Assembly (NCBI GenBank): GCA_015847255.1
Contig: JADLZK010006512.1
Location: forward strand, 17,501-81,500
DNA: 64,000 bases
Source of the DNA: Hyparrhenia diplandra
Taxonomy: Eukaryota; Streptophyta; Magnoliopsida; Poales; Poaceae
Direction: 5' to 3'
The translations under genes were made by a program, and so were the position numbers. Positions 25,201 to 35,773 of this stretch are shown here, piece after piece; positions within the stretch are counted from its first letter, which is position 1; every line of letters starts with the position of its first letter. The notes under the pieces are model-generated. The model was not told the origin of the DNA. It searched no databases and saw nothing but the letters and a program-made list of their open reading frames with translations.

Positions 25201-28200
25201 ACCACGACGGAAGAGTCCTACTTGGCATTTCTACCAAATTGGTAAATTTCGATGGATCTACGGTGAGCGTGGCGGGTTTGGCCATTTTACGCCACGTGAC
25301 CCCTTTTTTTCGAGTTTTCACGGTCGGTAGTTTGTCTCCTCCCATACAACATTTTCACAAACATTGGTAGTGCTCCTCTAACCACGACGAAGCGCCCTCG
25401 GGCATTTCTAGCAAATTGGTAAATTTCGATGGGCGACGGTGAGTCTGCGGTGGCGGTTTTTGACCATTTTGCGCCCACGTGACCCCTTTTTCGAGTTTTC
25501 ACAAATACCGCTTGTCTCCTCCCATACAACATTTTCACAAACATTGGTAGTGCTCCTCTAACCATGACGGAAGCGTCCTACTGCGGCATTTCTAGCAAAT
25601 TGGTAAATTTCGGATGGGCGGCGGTGAGTCGTAAATGCGCTTTTGACCATTTTACGCCCACGTGACCCCTTTTTCGGAGTTTTCACACGCGGTACCGTTT
25701 GTCTCCTCCCATACAACATTTTCACAAACATTGGTAGTGCTCCTCTAACCACGACGGAGGCGCCCTACTTGGCATTTCTACCAAATTGCTAAATTTCGAT
25801 GGACGGGGGGGGAGCCGGCAGTTTTGGCCATTTTCGCCACGTGACCCCTTTTTCGGAGGTTTAATAGACAACCGTTTGTCTCCTCCCATACATCTTTTTC
25901 GAGAGACATTGGTCGTGCTCCTCTAACCATGACGGAAGCGCCCTACTTGGCATTTCTACCAAATTGGTAAATTTCGATGGACGACGGTGAGAGTGCGGTG
26001 GCGGGTTTGCAGCCATTTCGCCACGTGACCCCCTTTTCGAGTTTTCACAGTCAGCCGTTTGTCTCCTCCCATACAACTTTTTCACAAACATTGGTAGTGC
26101 TCCTCTAACCTCGACGGAAGCGCCCTACTTGGCATTTCTACCAAATTGGTAAATTTCGATGGGCGGCGTGAGTCTGCAGCTGCGATTTTGGCCATTTTAC
26201 GCCACGTGACCCCCTTTTTTTGAGTTTTCACGGACAACCGTTTGTCTCCTCATGTACATCTTTTTCAAAGACATTGGTCGTGCTCCTCTAACCATGACCG
26301 AAGCGTCCTACTTGGCATTTCTACCAAATTGGTAAATTTCGATGGACGGCGGTGAGCGGCGTGCGATTTTGGCCATTTTACGAAGACGTGGCCTTTTCCG
26401 AGTTTTCACGGTCAGCCATTTTTCTCCTCCCGTACAACATTTTCACAAACATTGGTAGTGCTCCTCTAACCACGGCACGGGCGCCCTACTTGGCATTTCT
26501 TGCAAATTGGTAAATTTCGATGGGGACGGTGAGCTGCGGCGGCGATTTTGACCATTTTACGCCACGTGACCCTTTTTTTCGGAGTTTTCAAAGTCGGCCG
26601 TTTGTCTCCTCCCATACAACTTTTTTTCGAGACATTGGTAGTGCTCCTCTAACCACGGCACGGAAGCATCCTACTTGGCATTTCTACCAAATTGGTAAAT
26701 TTTGATGGGCGGTAAGGTAAGCTCTGGGCGATTTTGGCCATTTTACTTAGCGTGATCCCTTTTTCGGAGTTTTCTGCACAACCGTTTTTCTCCTCTCATA
26801 CAACTTTTTCAGATACATTGGTGGTGCTCTCTAACCATGGCGGAATGTTACTACTTGGCATTTCTACGGATTGGTAAATTTCGATGTACGGTGGTACAAC
26901 CAACGGCGATTTGACCATTTGACGCCACGTGACCCCTTTTTCGAGTTTTCAAAGTCGGGCCGTTTGTCTCCAACCATACAACTTTTTGAGAGACATTGGT
27001 AGTGCTCCTCTAACCCGCGGCGGAAGAGTCCTACTTGGCATTTCTACCAAATTGGTAAATTTCGATGGGCTGACGGTGAGGCTGCGTGGCGGGTTTGGCC
27101 ATTTTACGCCCACGTGACCCCTTTTCGGAGTTTTCACGGTCGACCGTTTGTCTCCTCCCATACAACATTTTTCACAAACATTGGTAGTGCTCCTCTAACC
27201 ACGGCCGGGAAGCGCCCTGCGGCATTTCTAGCAAATTGGTAAATTTCGATGGGCGGCGGTGAGTGCGGCGGCGGTTTTGACCATTTTGCGCCACGTGACC
27301 TTTTGAGTTTTCACGGTCGGCCGTTTGTCTCCTCCCATACAACATTTTCACAAACATTGGTAGTGCTCCTCTAACCATGGCGGAAGCGTCCCTCGCGGCA
27401 TTTCTAGCAAATTGGTAAATTTCGATGGGCGGACGGTGGCTGCAGCGGTAGTTTTGACCATTTTACGCCACGTGACCCCTTTTTCGGAGTTTTCACAGTC
27501 AGCCGTTTGTCTCCTCCCATACAACATTTTCACAAACATTGGTAGTGCTCCTCTAACCACGACGGAAGCGTCCTACTGGCATTTCTAGCAAATTGGTAAA
27601 TTTCGATGGACGACGGTGAGCTGCAGCGGCAGTTTTGACCATTTTACGCCACGTGACCCCTTTTTCGGAGTTTTCATAGACAACCGCTTTTGTCTCCTCT
27701 CATACAATTTTTCAGAGACATTGGTGGTGCTCCTCTAACCATGACAGAATCGTACTACTTGGCATTTCTACAGTTGGTAAATTTCGATAGACGACGGTGA
27801 GCTCTGGCGGTTTTGGCCATTTCGCCCCGTGACCCCTTTTCGGAGTTTTTCACAGACAAGCTGTTTGTCTCCTCCCATACATCTTTTTCGGAGACATTGG
27901 TCGTGCTCCTCTAACCACGGCGGAGGCGTCCTACTTGGAATTTCTACCGAATTGGTAAATTTCGATGGACGACGGTGAGCTGCGGCGGCAGTTTTTTCCA
28001 TTTTACGCCACGTGACCCCTTTTTCGGAGTTTTCATAGTCAACCGTTTGTCTCCTCCCATACAACTTTTTCAGAGACATTGGTAGTGCTCCTCTAATCAC
28101 GACGAAAAGCGTCCCTACTTGGTATTTCTACCAAATTGGTAAATTTCGATGGATGGGCGGTGGCTGCGGCGGCGATTTTGGCCATTTTACGCCCGCGTGA

Positions 28201-29388
28201 CCCCTTTTCGGAGTTTTTCCACGGTCATCCGTTTTCTCCTCCCATACAACTTTTTCGGAGACATTGGTAGTGCTCCTCTAACGAGGACAGAAGCGTCTGC
28301 TTGGCATTTCTACCAAATTGGTAAATTTCGATGGGCGGTGGCTGCGTAGTGCGATTTTGGCCATTTTACGCCCGTGACCCCTTTTAGGAGTTTTCAATCG
28401 GCCGTTTGTCTCCTTCCATACATCTTTTTCGGAGACATTGGTCGTGCTCCTCTAACCACGATAGAAAGCGTCCTACTTGGTATTTCTACCAAATTGGTAA
28501 ATTTCGATGGGCGGCGGTGGCGGCGGCGGCGATTCACGGCTATTTTACGCCCGCGTGACCCCTTTTTAGGAGTTTTCCACGGTCGGCCCGTTTGTCTCCT
28601 CCCATACATCTTTTTCGGAGACATTGGTGGTGCTCCTCTAACCACAGCGGAGGCGTCCTACTTGGCATTTCTACCAAATTGGTAAATTTCGATGGGCGGT
28701 GTGAGCCGCTGCGGCGGTTTAGACCATTTTACGACCACGTGACCCTTTTCCGGGTTTTCACGGACAACCGTTTGTCTCCTCCCATACATCTTTTCGGAGA
28801 CATTGGTGGTGCTCCTCTAACCACAAGGCGTCCTACTTGGCATTTCTACCAAATTGGTAAATTTCGATGGGCGGCGGTGGTGGCTGCGGCCGATTTTGAC
28901 CATTTTACGACCATGACCCCCTTTTTTGGTTTTCCGCGGTCGGTAGTTTATCTCCTCCCATACAACTTTTTCAAAGACATTGGTAGTGCTCCTCTAACCA
29001 TGAAGGAAGCGTCTGCTTGGCATTTCTACCAAATTGATAAATTTTCGATGGGCGGCGGTGATTGCGTGGCGATTTTTAGCCATTTACGCCCGCGTGACCT
29101 CTTTTCGGAGTTTTCACATACAACCGTTTTCTCCTCCCATACATCTTTTTGAGACATTGGTCGTGCTCCTCTAACCACGGCGGAAATGTCCTGCTTGGTA
29201 TTTTTACCAAATCGGTAAATTTCGATGGGCGGTGAGCTTCAGCGGCGGTTTGGCCATTACGCCCGCGTGACCCCTTTTTCGGAGTTTTCCTGACAAGCCG
29301 TTTGTCTCCTCCCATACAACTTTTTCGAGACATTGGTCGTGCTCCTCCAACTTGTGGAGACGTCCTACTTGGCATTTCTACCAAATTC
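13255..29388. repeat. Satellite block C with higher-order structure
   Basis: About 88 monomers in the same orientation. The start repeats the variant order found after the other two CACTA copies. Between 15.8 and about 20.2 kb the monomers are organised as 8-mer units (separate entry). From about 24.4 to 27.6 kb most monomers belong to the ACATTTTCACAAACATTGG / TTTCTAGCAAATTGG subfamily. The pair of rare variants GACCATTTGACGCC and CTCCAACCATAC recurs at about 21.25, 25.11 and 26.91 kb, giving another higher-order repeat with spacings of 3.86 and 1.80 kb. Confidence 0.85.
15801..20230. repeat. Three consecutive 8-monomer higher-order repeat units (about 1.47 kb)
   Basis: Units begin at 15801, 17287 and 18746, each with a CAAGCGTTTATCTCC monomer. 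The same series of variants follows in each: CACGTGGCGCC; then CCACTTCTTCGG (about 16150, 17630, 19092); GTCTTCTCCCATAC; CTCTCATACAAC with an AATCGTACTACTT monomer; CATCCGTTTCATAGAC (about 16755, 18218, 19682); and TTAGACCATTTTACGAC (about 17057, 18514, 19974). Spacings of 1459-1486 bp correspond to eight monomers. The right edge of the third unit is approximate, because the next CAA(A)CGTTTATCTCC monomer is at 20741 rather than near 20.2 kb. Confidence 0.85.
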
Positions 29389-29590
29389 TTCTTGGCTCAC
29401 CGTTGTCCCATCGAAATTTACCAATTTGGTAGAAATGCCAAGTAGGGCGCTTCGGTCATGGTTAAGGTATGATGTGCAGATTCTATGGGAAAACTGGATT
29501 ATGCGTGAAAAACTCAAAATTGCGTGACCAAGCTGCATTGCCGGCTCCGTCGTCCATCAAGGAATTTGCTAGAAATGCCAGTGGCGCAAA
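29389..29590. repeat. Two degenerate inverted monomers closing the array
   Basis: At about 29388 the forward monomer breaks off. The complement of the monomer core follows at 29412-29450 (CGAAATTTACCAATTTGG, then GAAATGCCAAGTAGG), and a second diverged inverted monomer lies at about 29525-29585 (TTTGCTAGAAATGCCAGT). Read on the minus strand, the second belongs to the TAGCAAATT subfamily common at 24-27.6 kb. The flip marks the right boundary of the array. Confidence 0.75.
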
Positions 29591-31035
29591 TCGTGATTGA
29601 ACACCTATGACTGTGGCAAGTTGTTGGGGAAGAGTAAGCGGCGGCTGTGGCTTCCGATCGCGTGGCGTAAATGGTCAAGCTGCGACTCACCGCCGAATCC
29701 GCCACCCGACCGACCAGAAAATGCCAGAAATGACGCTTTCGTCCGTTCGACTCTGCCGTCATCACCGAGGCACTACGAGTGCGGCGCCTCCTTCTCGGGA
29801 GGGCAAAGGCGGGCGACTACATCTCGCGTAATAACCGGCTATGCTATTATGGATGTTGAGGGCGGTGCCGCCGTGTCGACCTCTTCGTCGGCGGCCTCGC
29901 AGCGACTGCCTTCGCCTGGCCTTTCAGTGGTTCGAGCCTCGTTCGATGGAGGGAGGCCCGATCTCGCCCCACCGCTACAACAATGGTTGCCGGCCGCAGG
30001 TAGCTACGAGGACCGGCGCCGCTTGCCAAGCTACTTCCACACCGCCGACATCGACCGCGGCCCACGGCGCGAGTGCGGGACGGCGGCGTCTTGCTGCCGC
30101 CATGGGTGCGATCGATGGCGGCGTCGCCGCGACCTCATCGCCGAGCTACACACACAGGCACCGACCAACGGTGGTGCGGGCGGCACCCAGTGGAGCCGTC
30201 CACTACGGCGTTGTCGCGGTACTTCCCGCTGCTACATCCCGCGACTTGAACCCCCTACCGACTTCTGCTGGGGAGGGCGCCAGCGCATGGCGTAGCGGTG
30301 GGCTTCTACCTCTAGCGACCTCGGGAAGATCGGCGTTCCCGGCGTGCTTCTCCCTGCGAGACGCGCGCCCGGGCGTCGAGCTTGGGCGTCCGCGGTCCTC
30401 CCGCCCGACCGCGGCGGTGACATCTTCCTCCGCGTCGACAGCGTCATCGTGACGCACCATCAACACCCGGCGCCCGGTCGGGCCACTGTCTGGAGACATC
30501 CGGCGATCTCCTCTATGGCGTCTCCTGGCGCTTCTCCTCGTCGCCACCTTCGTGGCTATGACATGTGTTTTGCGAGGGCACATACATGCGTAGGTTTTGT
30601 GCGGCGACGCCACTTTCCGGACTCCCCTAGCGGCGTGCGGATGATCAAGGCGCCGGCGGACTCGGCGCCTCCTTCATGCGGCGTGCATGGATGGGCGCCG
30701 CCGATGTAGCCCGAGCTATAAGTTCAGCGTCTACCTCGGCTTGACTGCACCTCGACTTCTCGCCGCCCGGCGACAGCGGCATGCGCAGCGGCGACAGCGA
30801 CAAGTTAGGACCCCTCATCCTCAACTTCGTCGGCGTTGCCACTCACCGTCGGCATTCCCTTCGCGCCTACCCGGGCGTCGAACGGTGGGGAAATGTCATG
30901 AACGGGTGGGTCAGCCCCGGGCGGGCTGGGGAGGGCCAAACGCCGGTGTGGCCGCCCAAAGGGGGGCCGCAGCGTGGGCAGGGGCGGGCGCCCCCGCCGC
31001 CGCCACCTCCCCTTCCCCGCTTCCGACTCTACCGT
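29591..31035. other. GC-rich stretch without a recognisable gene
   Basis: GC-rich sequence with long overlapping open frames in several frames on both strands (for example plus-strand 29597-30295 and 29841-30452, minus-strand 30203-30613). Their predicted proteins are low-complexity in Arg, Ala, Pro and Ser with no recognisable domain, as expected from GC-rich DNA with few stops. The phrase GACTCT(G/A)CCGTCATCA occurs near 29750 and again near 31023, hinting at an internal duplication or a transposon body. It may be the decayed interior or LTR of a retroelement. Confidence 0.4.
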
Positions 31036-31430
31036 CATCAAGTTAGGATTATCTTAGGCTTTTTGGTGTGTAAAGGGGATATTCCAATCATATAAGTAAG
31101 ACCTTTATTATGAAATAAATAAATATTGCTTGTAAAAGGTATTTCAATCATATAAGAAAACCTTATAGGAGATTGCTTAGGTTACAAGTCCCACTAGCCG
31201 GGCTATATAAGCAAGGACATGTAATCTCTTTGGGGATAAGCAAGCAATAAAATAGTTCGTATCTATCTCTCTCGCTCTACCCCACCGCCGCCGCCGCCCC
31301 ACACCGCCGCCCCGCCTGTAGATCCCCACCGCCCGCCAAGACGCCGCCCAGCGCCGCCGCGGGACACCGCTGCCCCCTACGCCACCTTCTCCGCCGACGA
31401 TCGCCCGGTGACATGTCACAACCAAAGCCC
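31036..31430 (+). mobile_element. LTR-like fragment with transcription-start-like end
   Basis: AT-rich sequence starting GTTAGGATTATCTTAGG leads to GGGCTATATAAGCAAGGAC and GATAAGCAAGCAATAAAATA, then a CTCTCTCGC segment. A TATATAA near 31204, a 'GGACATGTAATCTC' segment and an AATAAA in this order are typical of the R/U5 region of grass LTR retrotransposons. No matching partner LTR or clear TG...CA ends were found. The identification rests on general resemblance only. Confidence 0.35.
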
Positions 31431-32191
31431 AATCGAACGATGCAGTGACAACCGGGTATAGGCCATGAATATCTTACTAATGTCTCAACTTCTTTTATTC
31501 ACTATATTCGTGGCCTGAACAAAACTAGAATAGGCTGCACTGAAACAGAAATACACTGCAATTTGGACATGCTCACCTAAGAACTTAATATGAAAACGGT
31601 CGATACCAGGAAGACCAAAACTCAGTTTTCACTGTTGCATCTACGGTTTTTTCAATAGGCGGCTGCAAATTGAATTGAGTATCGGGCCACACACTTTATT
31701 TTATTTTGGAAAAGATAATATTTGTTTCTATTGAAATCATATCATATTTTACAATGTTGTGTATCTTCATGTTAGCTACATATGCGATTTTTTGGTGAAT
31801 TTAGACACATTTTACTTTACTTTAGTTTATCACGGTTTTTCATGATAGTTTGCACTACATATTTTGCCCTTTATTAACGGATATACATGTGTAACTTTCA
31901 ACTGAAAATGTTGCCTATCAAATACATCCACCGCCCGGTGAGTAGCATTGAGACGCCGGGGTGCACGGTCGGTGTCTCCCTTTGTTGGGATGATGACCGC
32001 GTCGCAGCTAACGGGAGCCGTCCGATCAAATTTAGGCGACTCAGATCGTTGGGTGGTTAAGCACGACACCTTCGCGTACGGGCCACACAAACCTCCTCTC
32101 CTCTCCTTTCCTCTCCTGTGATGAATCCGCCATTCCTTCCACCAGTCGTCTTTGCTTCCCCAAATCGAATCCCCACTCATCCGCTACATCC
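31431..32191. other. Intergenic / promoter region of the first gene
   Basis: AT-rich up to about 31930, then moderately GC-rich. A pyrimidine-rich stretch (CCTCTCCTCTCCTTTCCTCTCC) just before 32120 resembles a plant 5' leader, placing transcription start of the gene at 32192 probably near 32.05-32.1 kb. No gene is seen. Confidence 0.45.
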
Positions 32192-34083
32192 ATGGCGACT
32201 CTCACCATGCAACCGATCGCCCTGGCTGCGCAGGAAGAACAGAGGCGAGTTCTCTTCTTGCTTCCCTTGCTGTTTCCCTTTGCTAGATTGGCACCCAAGC
32301 TGGGTTTTGTTCGAATGCTGATTTCTGGTGTTCCTGGTCTCGATGCAGCAAGAGGAGAACCCTCCTACCGTGGATGCTACCGATTTGAGTGACATCGACT
32401 CGGGGTAAATGTTTCCTCCCGCCTTACATGTCCGTTTACTTCTCATCTGGGTACAGAGCTCCCGTTCCTAGATAAAACAGCTAAGCTGGCTCTTGATTTG
32501 TTCATGTGGTTGTGTTTCTGCGCAGATGGGTTATCCTCAAGAACTCGGATATTGTTTCCGCGGATTTGGCAGCCGCCGCCGTCAGTGGCGGTCAGCGTCT
32601 AGGCTCTTCCACGATTCCTAGCTGGTAGTACGAGTTGTGTCAACAACAAGTGTGTGGTTCTTGGATTCTTTTTCGGCTAATTTTATTTTTTCTTCTCCCA
32701 GGGCACGGTGGGTTCTCGGAGGTGTGGTGTACACGGTCGTGCCATTCTACAACAGAGTTAGGCATCTCGAAGGTACATAATAAGAATATAATAACAACAT
32801 AATCCTGTTTTTCTTTTCCTGTCTCATGCACATTTACAATGTTCTATGGTCAACTGTGAAGGAAAAAAAAATTCTAATTCACAAAATGACTTGAATGTAA
32901 TCATCACATCTATTGATACAAAGTATTTACATATCATTAAGCTGGGTGATGAGTTTGGGGATCCTTATTATTTCTATGTGGCCAGACAAGGCGGTGGGGT
33001 ACGTCGAGAATGCTGTGGAGGTTGTGGAGCATATAGCTGAAGTAACAGAGAAGCTAGCTGTGAATGTGGCTAAGCAACTTCCTGAAGATGGGTCTCTGCA
33101 GAAAGCAGTTGAGGAGGTTGAGCACATTGCTGAGGTAGTGGATGATGATGCAGAGAAGTTTGAAGCAGTCGCTGAAAAGGTTTGCTTTTTGTTCTCTTGT
33201 ATTCTTGTCGATTGTTCCATATTATCATGCCATACTTATTGCCTCTTCACAAGACAGATAATGTAATTTTACAAATTGCAAATTATGAATTGAGCAAAAG
33301 AAAACATTGTGCATGCTTTCTGAAAATACTGCTAGCTGATATCTGTATGTGTAGATATTTTTGTATATTCAACTCCTGAAACAAAAATTGTTTATTTTAG
33401 TAATTTCTTTAGGTGAACAAAATTTACTACCTCTCTTCGTTGCAGTTATAAATTGGAAATTTTAATGCGTGCCAAGTAACAATGTGTATTGAGAACTGGT
33501 TGTGTCAGTTTCTTTTGGGGAGTATATAGCAGTCTCAAGCATTGTTTGACTGGTTAGTAACTTAGACTGGTCACTGACTAGCTTAAAAGGCTTGTTTTGA
33601 AGGAGGTTAATGTAGTTGTTTCTTGTGAGGAACTGAGATGAGTAATTATTTGCAATATTTCTGGTGGTACTGTGCACAGAAATGTTTTAAACTTAATATT
33701 GCTTACTTGGTGCTGCATGACTGACACTTTTTGGTGGCATCATAAGTTAATGGCAATTTCTGTAAAGGAAACTGTGGACTGCAACTCTCAAGGCATCTAT
33801 AAGTCATCATTTAGTCGGATTTTATTAACAAAACTTCATAGTATGATGATAGTTTCTGCATCATTTGAGAATAACAGAAACCGAGCATGAAACATTTCAC
33901 TATGTTGTGTAACATGTGAAGTGAAAGTTAACCTGGAATAAAGGTTGATGCTTCTCCTCGCTTGTACAGATCGACAAGGTCAGTGATGAGATTGATGCTG
34001 CTGTGGAGCCGGTCATCGAGGAGCTTGAAAAGGAACTCGATCAGACTACAACATCCGACAATGGAGTTAACAAAAAGAATTGA
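32192..34083 (+). CDS. Six-exon gene, 196-aa membrane/coiled-coil plant protein, function unknown
   Basis: Exons are 32192-32248, 32349-32404, 32526-32624, 32702-32772, 32986-33179 and 33970-34083. All introns are GT-AG and the joined frame is open from ATG to TGA. Residues 1-40 are hydrophilic and acidic (QEENPPTVDATDLSDIDSG). Residues about 71-85 contain a short hydrophobic, possibly membrane-spanning, segment (WVLGGVVYTVVPFY). The remaining 100 residues are an acidic, heptad-like helical region with two related blocks (ENAVEVVEHIAEV and KAVEEVEHIAEV), suggesting an internal duplication and coiled coil. The C-terminus is polar (SDNGVNKKN). The start gives the only frame continuous with exon 2. 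A GC donor two bases earlier would break the frame. I do not recognise a characterised family. Plastid or membrane localisation is only a guess. The gene lies tail-to-head, 0.5 kb upstream of the RNA-binding-protein gene. Confidence 0.85.
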
Positions 34084-34578
34084 TCAACATCCTCCTCATT
34101 GTGTATATATAGTGTATGTGGTATTGTTTTTCTTCTCTCCTCTTTGGAAGAACTGCTTGTACATATGTGTACCAACTGCACTTGCAACCCACCACTATCA
34201 TAGTAAGGCATGGAGATTGTGTGCTGTGTGCTCGTAGATGAAATGTACGTGGAGAACCGCAGATTGTTATGATGTTGAACTGAAAAAAAATATCCAAGAA
34301 TTATTGGTACTCTATCAAGTCATTATGCATGAAAAAAAAATAAATGACTGCATATTGGACTGTGAATTAATTATTCGTTGGCAGTTGTTTCTCTGTATCA
34401 AGGTCCATTCAGTCACCAGTTTTGTCTTGGGGCACAAAAACAATTGTCAGTGAAACGTTTGGCAACACGGGCAGACACTTGGCGAGGACGATGGCCAAGG
34501 GGATATTTTGCCCTGGCAGTGGCAGTTGCGGATAAAAGTCCCCGCGTCACCAATGGATAGGATAGCGAGCTCGCCGCC
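34084..34578. other. 3' region of gene 1 and promoter of gene 2
   Basis: The first 300 bases are AT-rich and fit a 3' untranslated region. From 34490 the sequence turns GC-rich toward the next start codon. An out-of-frame ATG at 34553 precedes the chosen start at 34579 by 26 bases, so it could act as an upstream start that reads into a different frame. Confidence 0.4.
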
Positions 34579-35773
34579 ATGGCTCTTCGCCTCGTCCTAC
34601 CCGGGTTCCCCACCTGCCAGTGCCAGCCACGGCCCTACCTGCGCTGCCCGAAGCGCCACGTCTCCTTCGCCGCCCATCGCGCCGCCTTCGCTGCCTGCGC
34701 GGCGGCTAGTGCGCCGGCGGCCCAGGTGCCGGAGGCGGAGACGGTCGAGCATGTGGGCCCGAGGACACGCCTCGTCGCGCAGAACATCCCGTGGGACTGC
34801 ACGGCCGACCAAATGCGCGCGCTCTTCAACAACCACGGCTCCGTCGTCAGCGTCGAGGTAGACGTCTGCTTCAGTCCCTTCCTTCCTTCCTTCCCTACAG
34901 CTACAGGGATGCAGTTCGCTACTTCATAAGATTAGCTCTGCAATGTTTTCTTCAATTTCTAGTAACATCAGTCCAGTTCGACAGTGGCTGCCATCCAGAA
35001 CGAAGAGCTAGTGTTGCTACAGTTTAGTGTTGCTTTATTCACCAAAAAATATATAGTTTGATGTTGCTTAATTAATGTAGATACAAATACAGCATGACTT
35101 CATCAAAACAGTGACTCATTATTTTTTCTTGCTTGATTTCCTAGCTTTCAATGTACAGCGCCAGTAAAAACAGAGGATTGGCGTTTGTAACCATGGGTTC
35201 AGAAGAGGATGCTCTTGCAGCTCTGACCCATCTCAATTCAACTGTAAGTTCAAGTGAACCAATTAAACGTTTATCTTAACTCTTCTTAACTGACCCTTTC
35301 CCATCTATTTTGATGTAGATTTTAAATGATAGAAAAATCAAGGTCGACTTTGCAAGACCTAGAAAGAAGCAACCTAAGGCTAAGCAACCTGTTGTGGTAT
35401 CAGATCCCATGAAAAAGTATATTGTGTTCGTCGGAAATTTGACATGGAGAGTACGAAATCGTCACCTTCGGGAATTATTTGCCTCTGCCCCAGGTGTCGT
35501 ATCAGCTGAAGTTATCTTCCATACCACCACTCCGAGGCGATCTGCTGGTTATGCATTTGTTTCTTTTTTCTTCAAAAGAGACCGCAGAGGCCGCCATATC
35601 TGCTTTCAACGGAAAGGTAATGGGTATGCCATGTACAAGTATATAGTTTGTTTTCTGTTGAAGTTCTACTACTTGATACCAGCTGTTTTCATATTTGGCC
35701 TATGATATATCAGATATTGATGGGACGGCCCATTAATGTCTTGTTCAAAGATGAAAATGGTAAAAAAGATTGA
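34579..35773 (+). CDS. Chloroplast-type two-RRM RNA-binding protein, frame broken by one extra T
   Basis: Exons are 34579-34857, 35145-35243, 35319-35616 and 35714-35773, all with GT-AG borders. Residues 1-50 are rich in Ala, Arg, Pro and Ser, fitting a plastid transit peptide. RRM1 has RNP2 LVAQNI and RNP1 NRGLAFVTM, split by intron 1. RRM2 has RNP2 IVFVGNL and RNP1 SAGYAFVSF. The order transit peptide-RRM-RRM is that of chloroplast ribonucleoproteins (cp28/cp31/cp33), which bind plastid transcripts for stability and editing. Exon 3 is 298 nt; a phase-preserving exon would be 297. The break is in the T6 run at about 35569-35574. With five Ts the frame continues as SSKETAEAAISAFNGK, the expected end of RRM2, and joins exon 4 (ILMGRPINVLFKDENG). 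As given, translation ends early. Beyond the TGA, a frame shifted at the A6 run (35762-35767) continues to a TAA at 35831 as a plausible acidic tail, so a second one-base indel is possible. Confidence 0.85.

Larger units (their letters stand above)
2458..29590. repeat. About 27-kb satellite-like tandem array, monomer about 182 bp
   Basis: The monomer runs head to tail in one orientation, measured from one CTACTTGG to the next. Successive starts at 17541, 17723, 17902 and 18087 give periods of 182, 179 and 185 bp. Conserved blocks in order are: CTACTTGGCATTTCTACC, AAATTGGTAAATTTCGATGG, a hypervariable G-rich stretch of 20-30 bp, GGCCATTTTACGCCACGTGA, a T-run with GGAGTTTTC, GTTTGTCTCCTCCCATAC, AGAGACATTGGT and GCTCCTCTAACC. 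Subtracting the embedded CACTA-like DNA leaves about 25 kb, or roughly 135 copies by length. Monomers differ by scattered substitutions and 1-6 bp indels and fall into recognisable variants, for example AAGCGTTTATCTCC, ACATTTTCACAAACATTGG and TTTCTAGCAAATTGG types. Length is in the usual nucleosomal satellite range. I do not recognise it as a named satellite family. Open frames across it are by-products of low stop-codon content. Confidence 0.93.

Noticed and set aside
2776..29384. Many 60-150-residue open frames in the satellite with recurrent peptides such as GRRQTVV and RRPSKFTNLVEMPSR
   Set aside because: They occur on both strands and several frames, simply follow the repeat unit, start and stop irregularly with each indel and have no conserved start context. 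They reflect low stop-codon content in the monomer.
2458..29388. CENP-B-box-like TTTCGATGGACGGCGG in monomers
   Set aside because: Only part of the essential box positions match, the second half is the hypervariable region, and plants are not known to rely on a canonical CENP-B box.
2458..29388. CRISPR-like array (regular repeats with variable segments)
   Set aside because: The whole 182-bp unit is conserved, the variable part is a G-rich drift region rather than unique spacers, and the genome is eukaryotic.
29597..30709. Possible GC-rich genes at 29597-30295, 29841-30452 and 30203-30613
   Set aside because: No domain, competing frames on both strands and no plausible splice or leader structure. 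Treated as non-coding.
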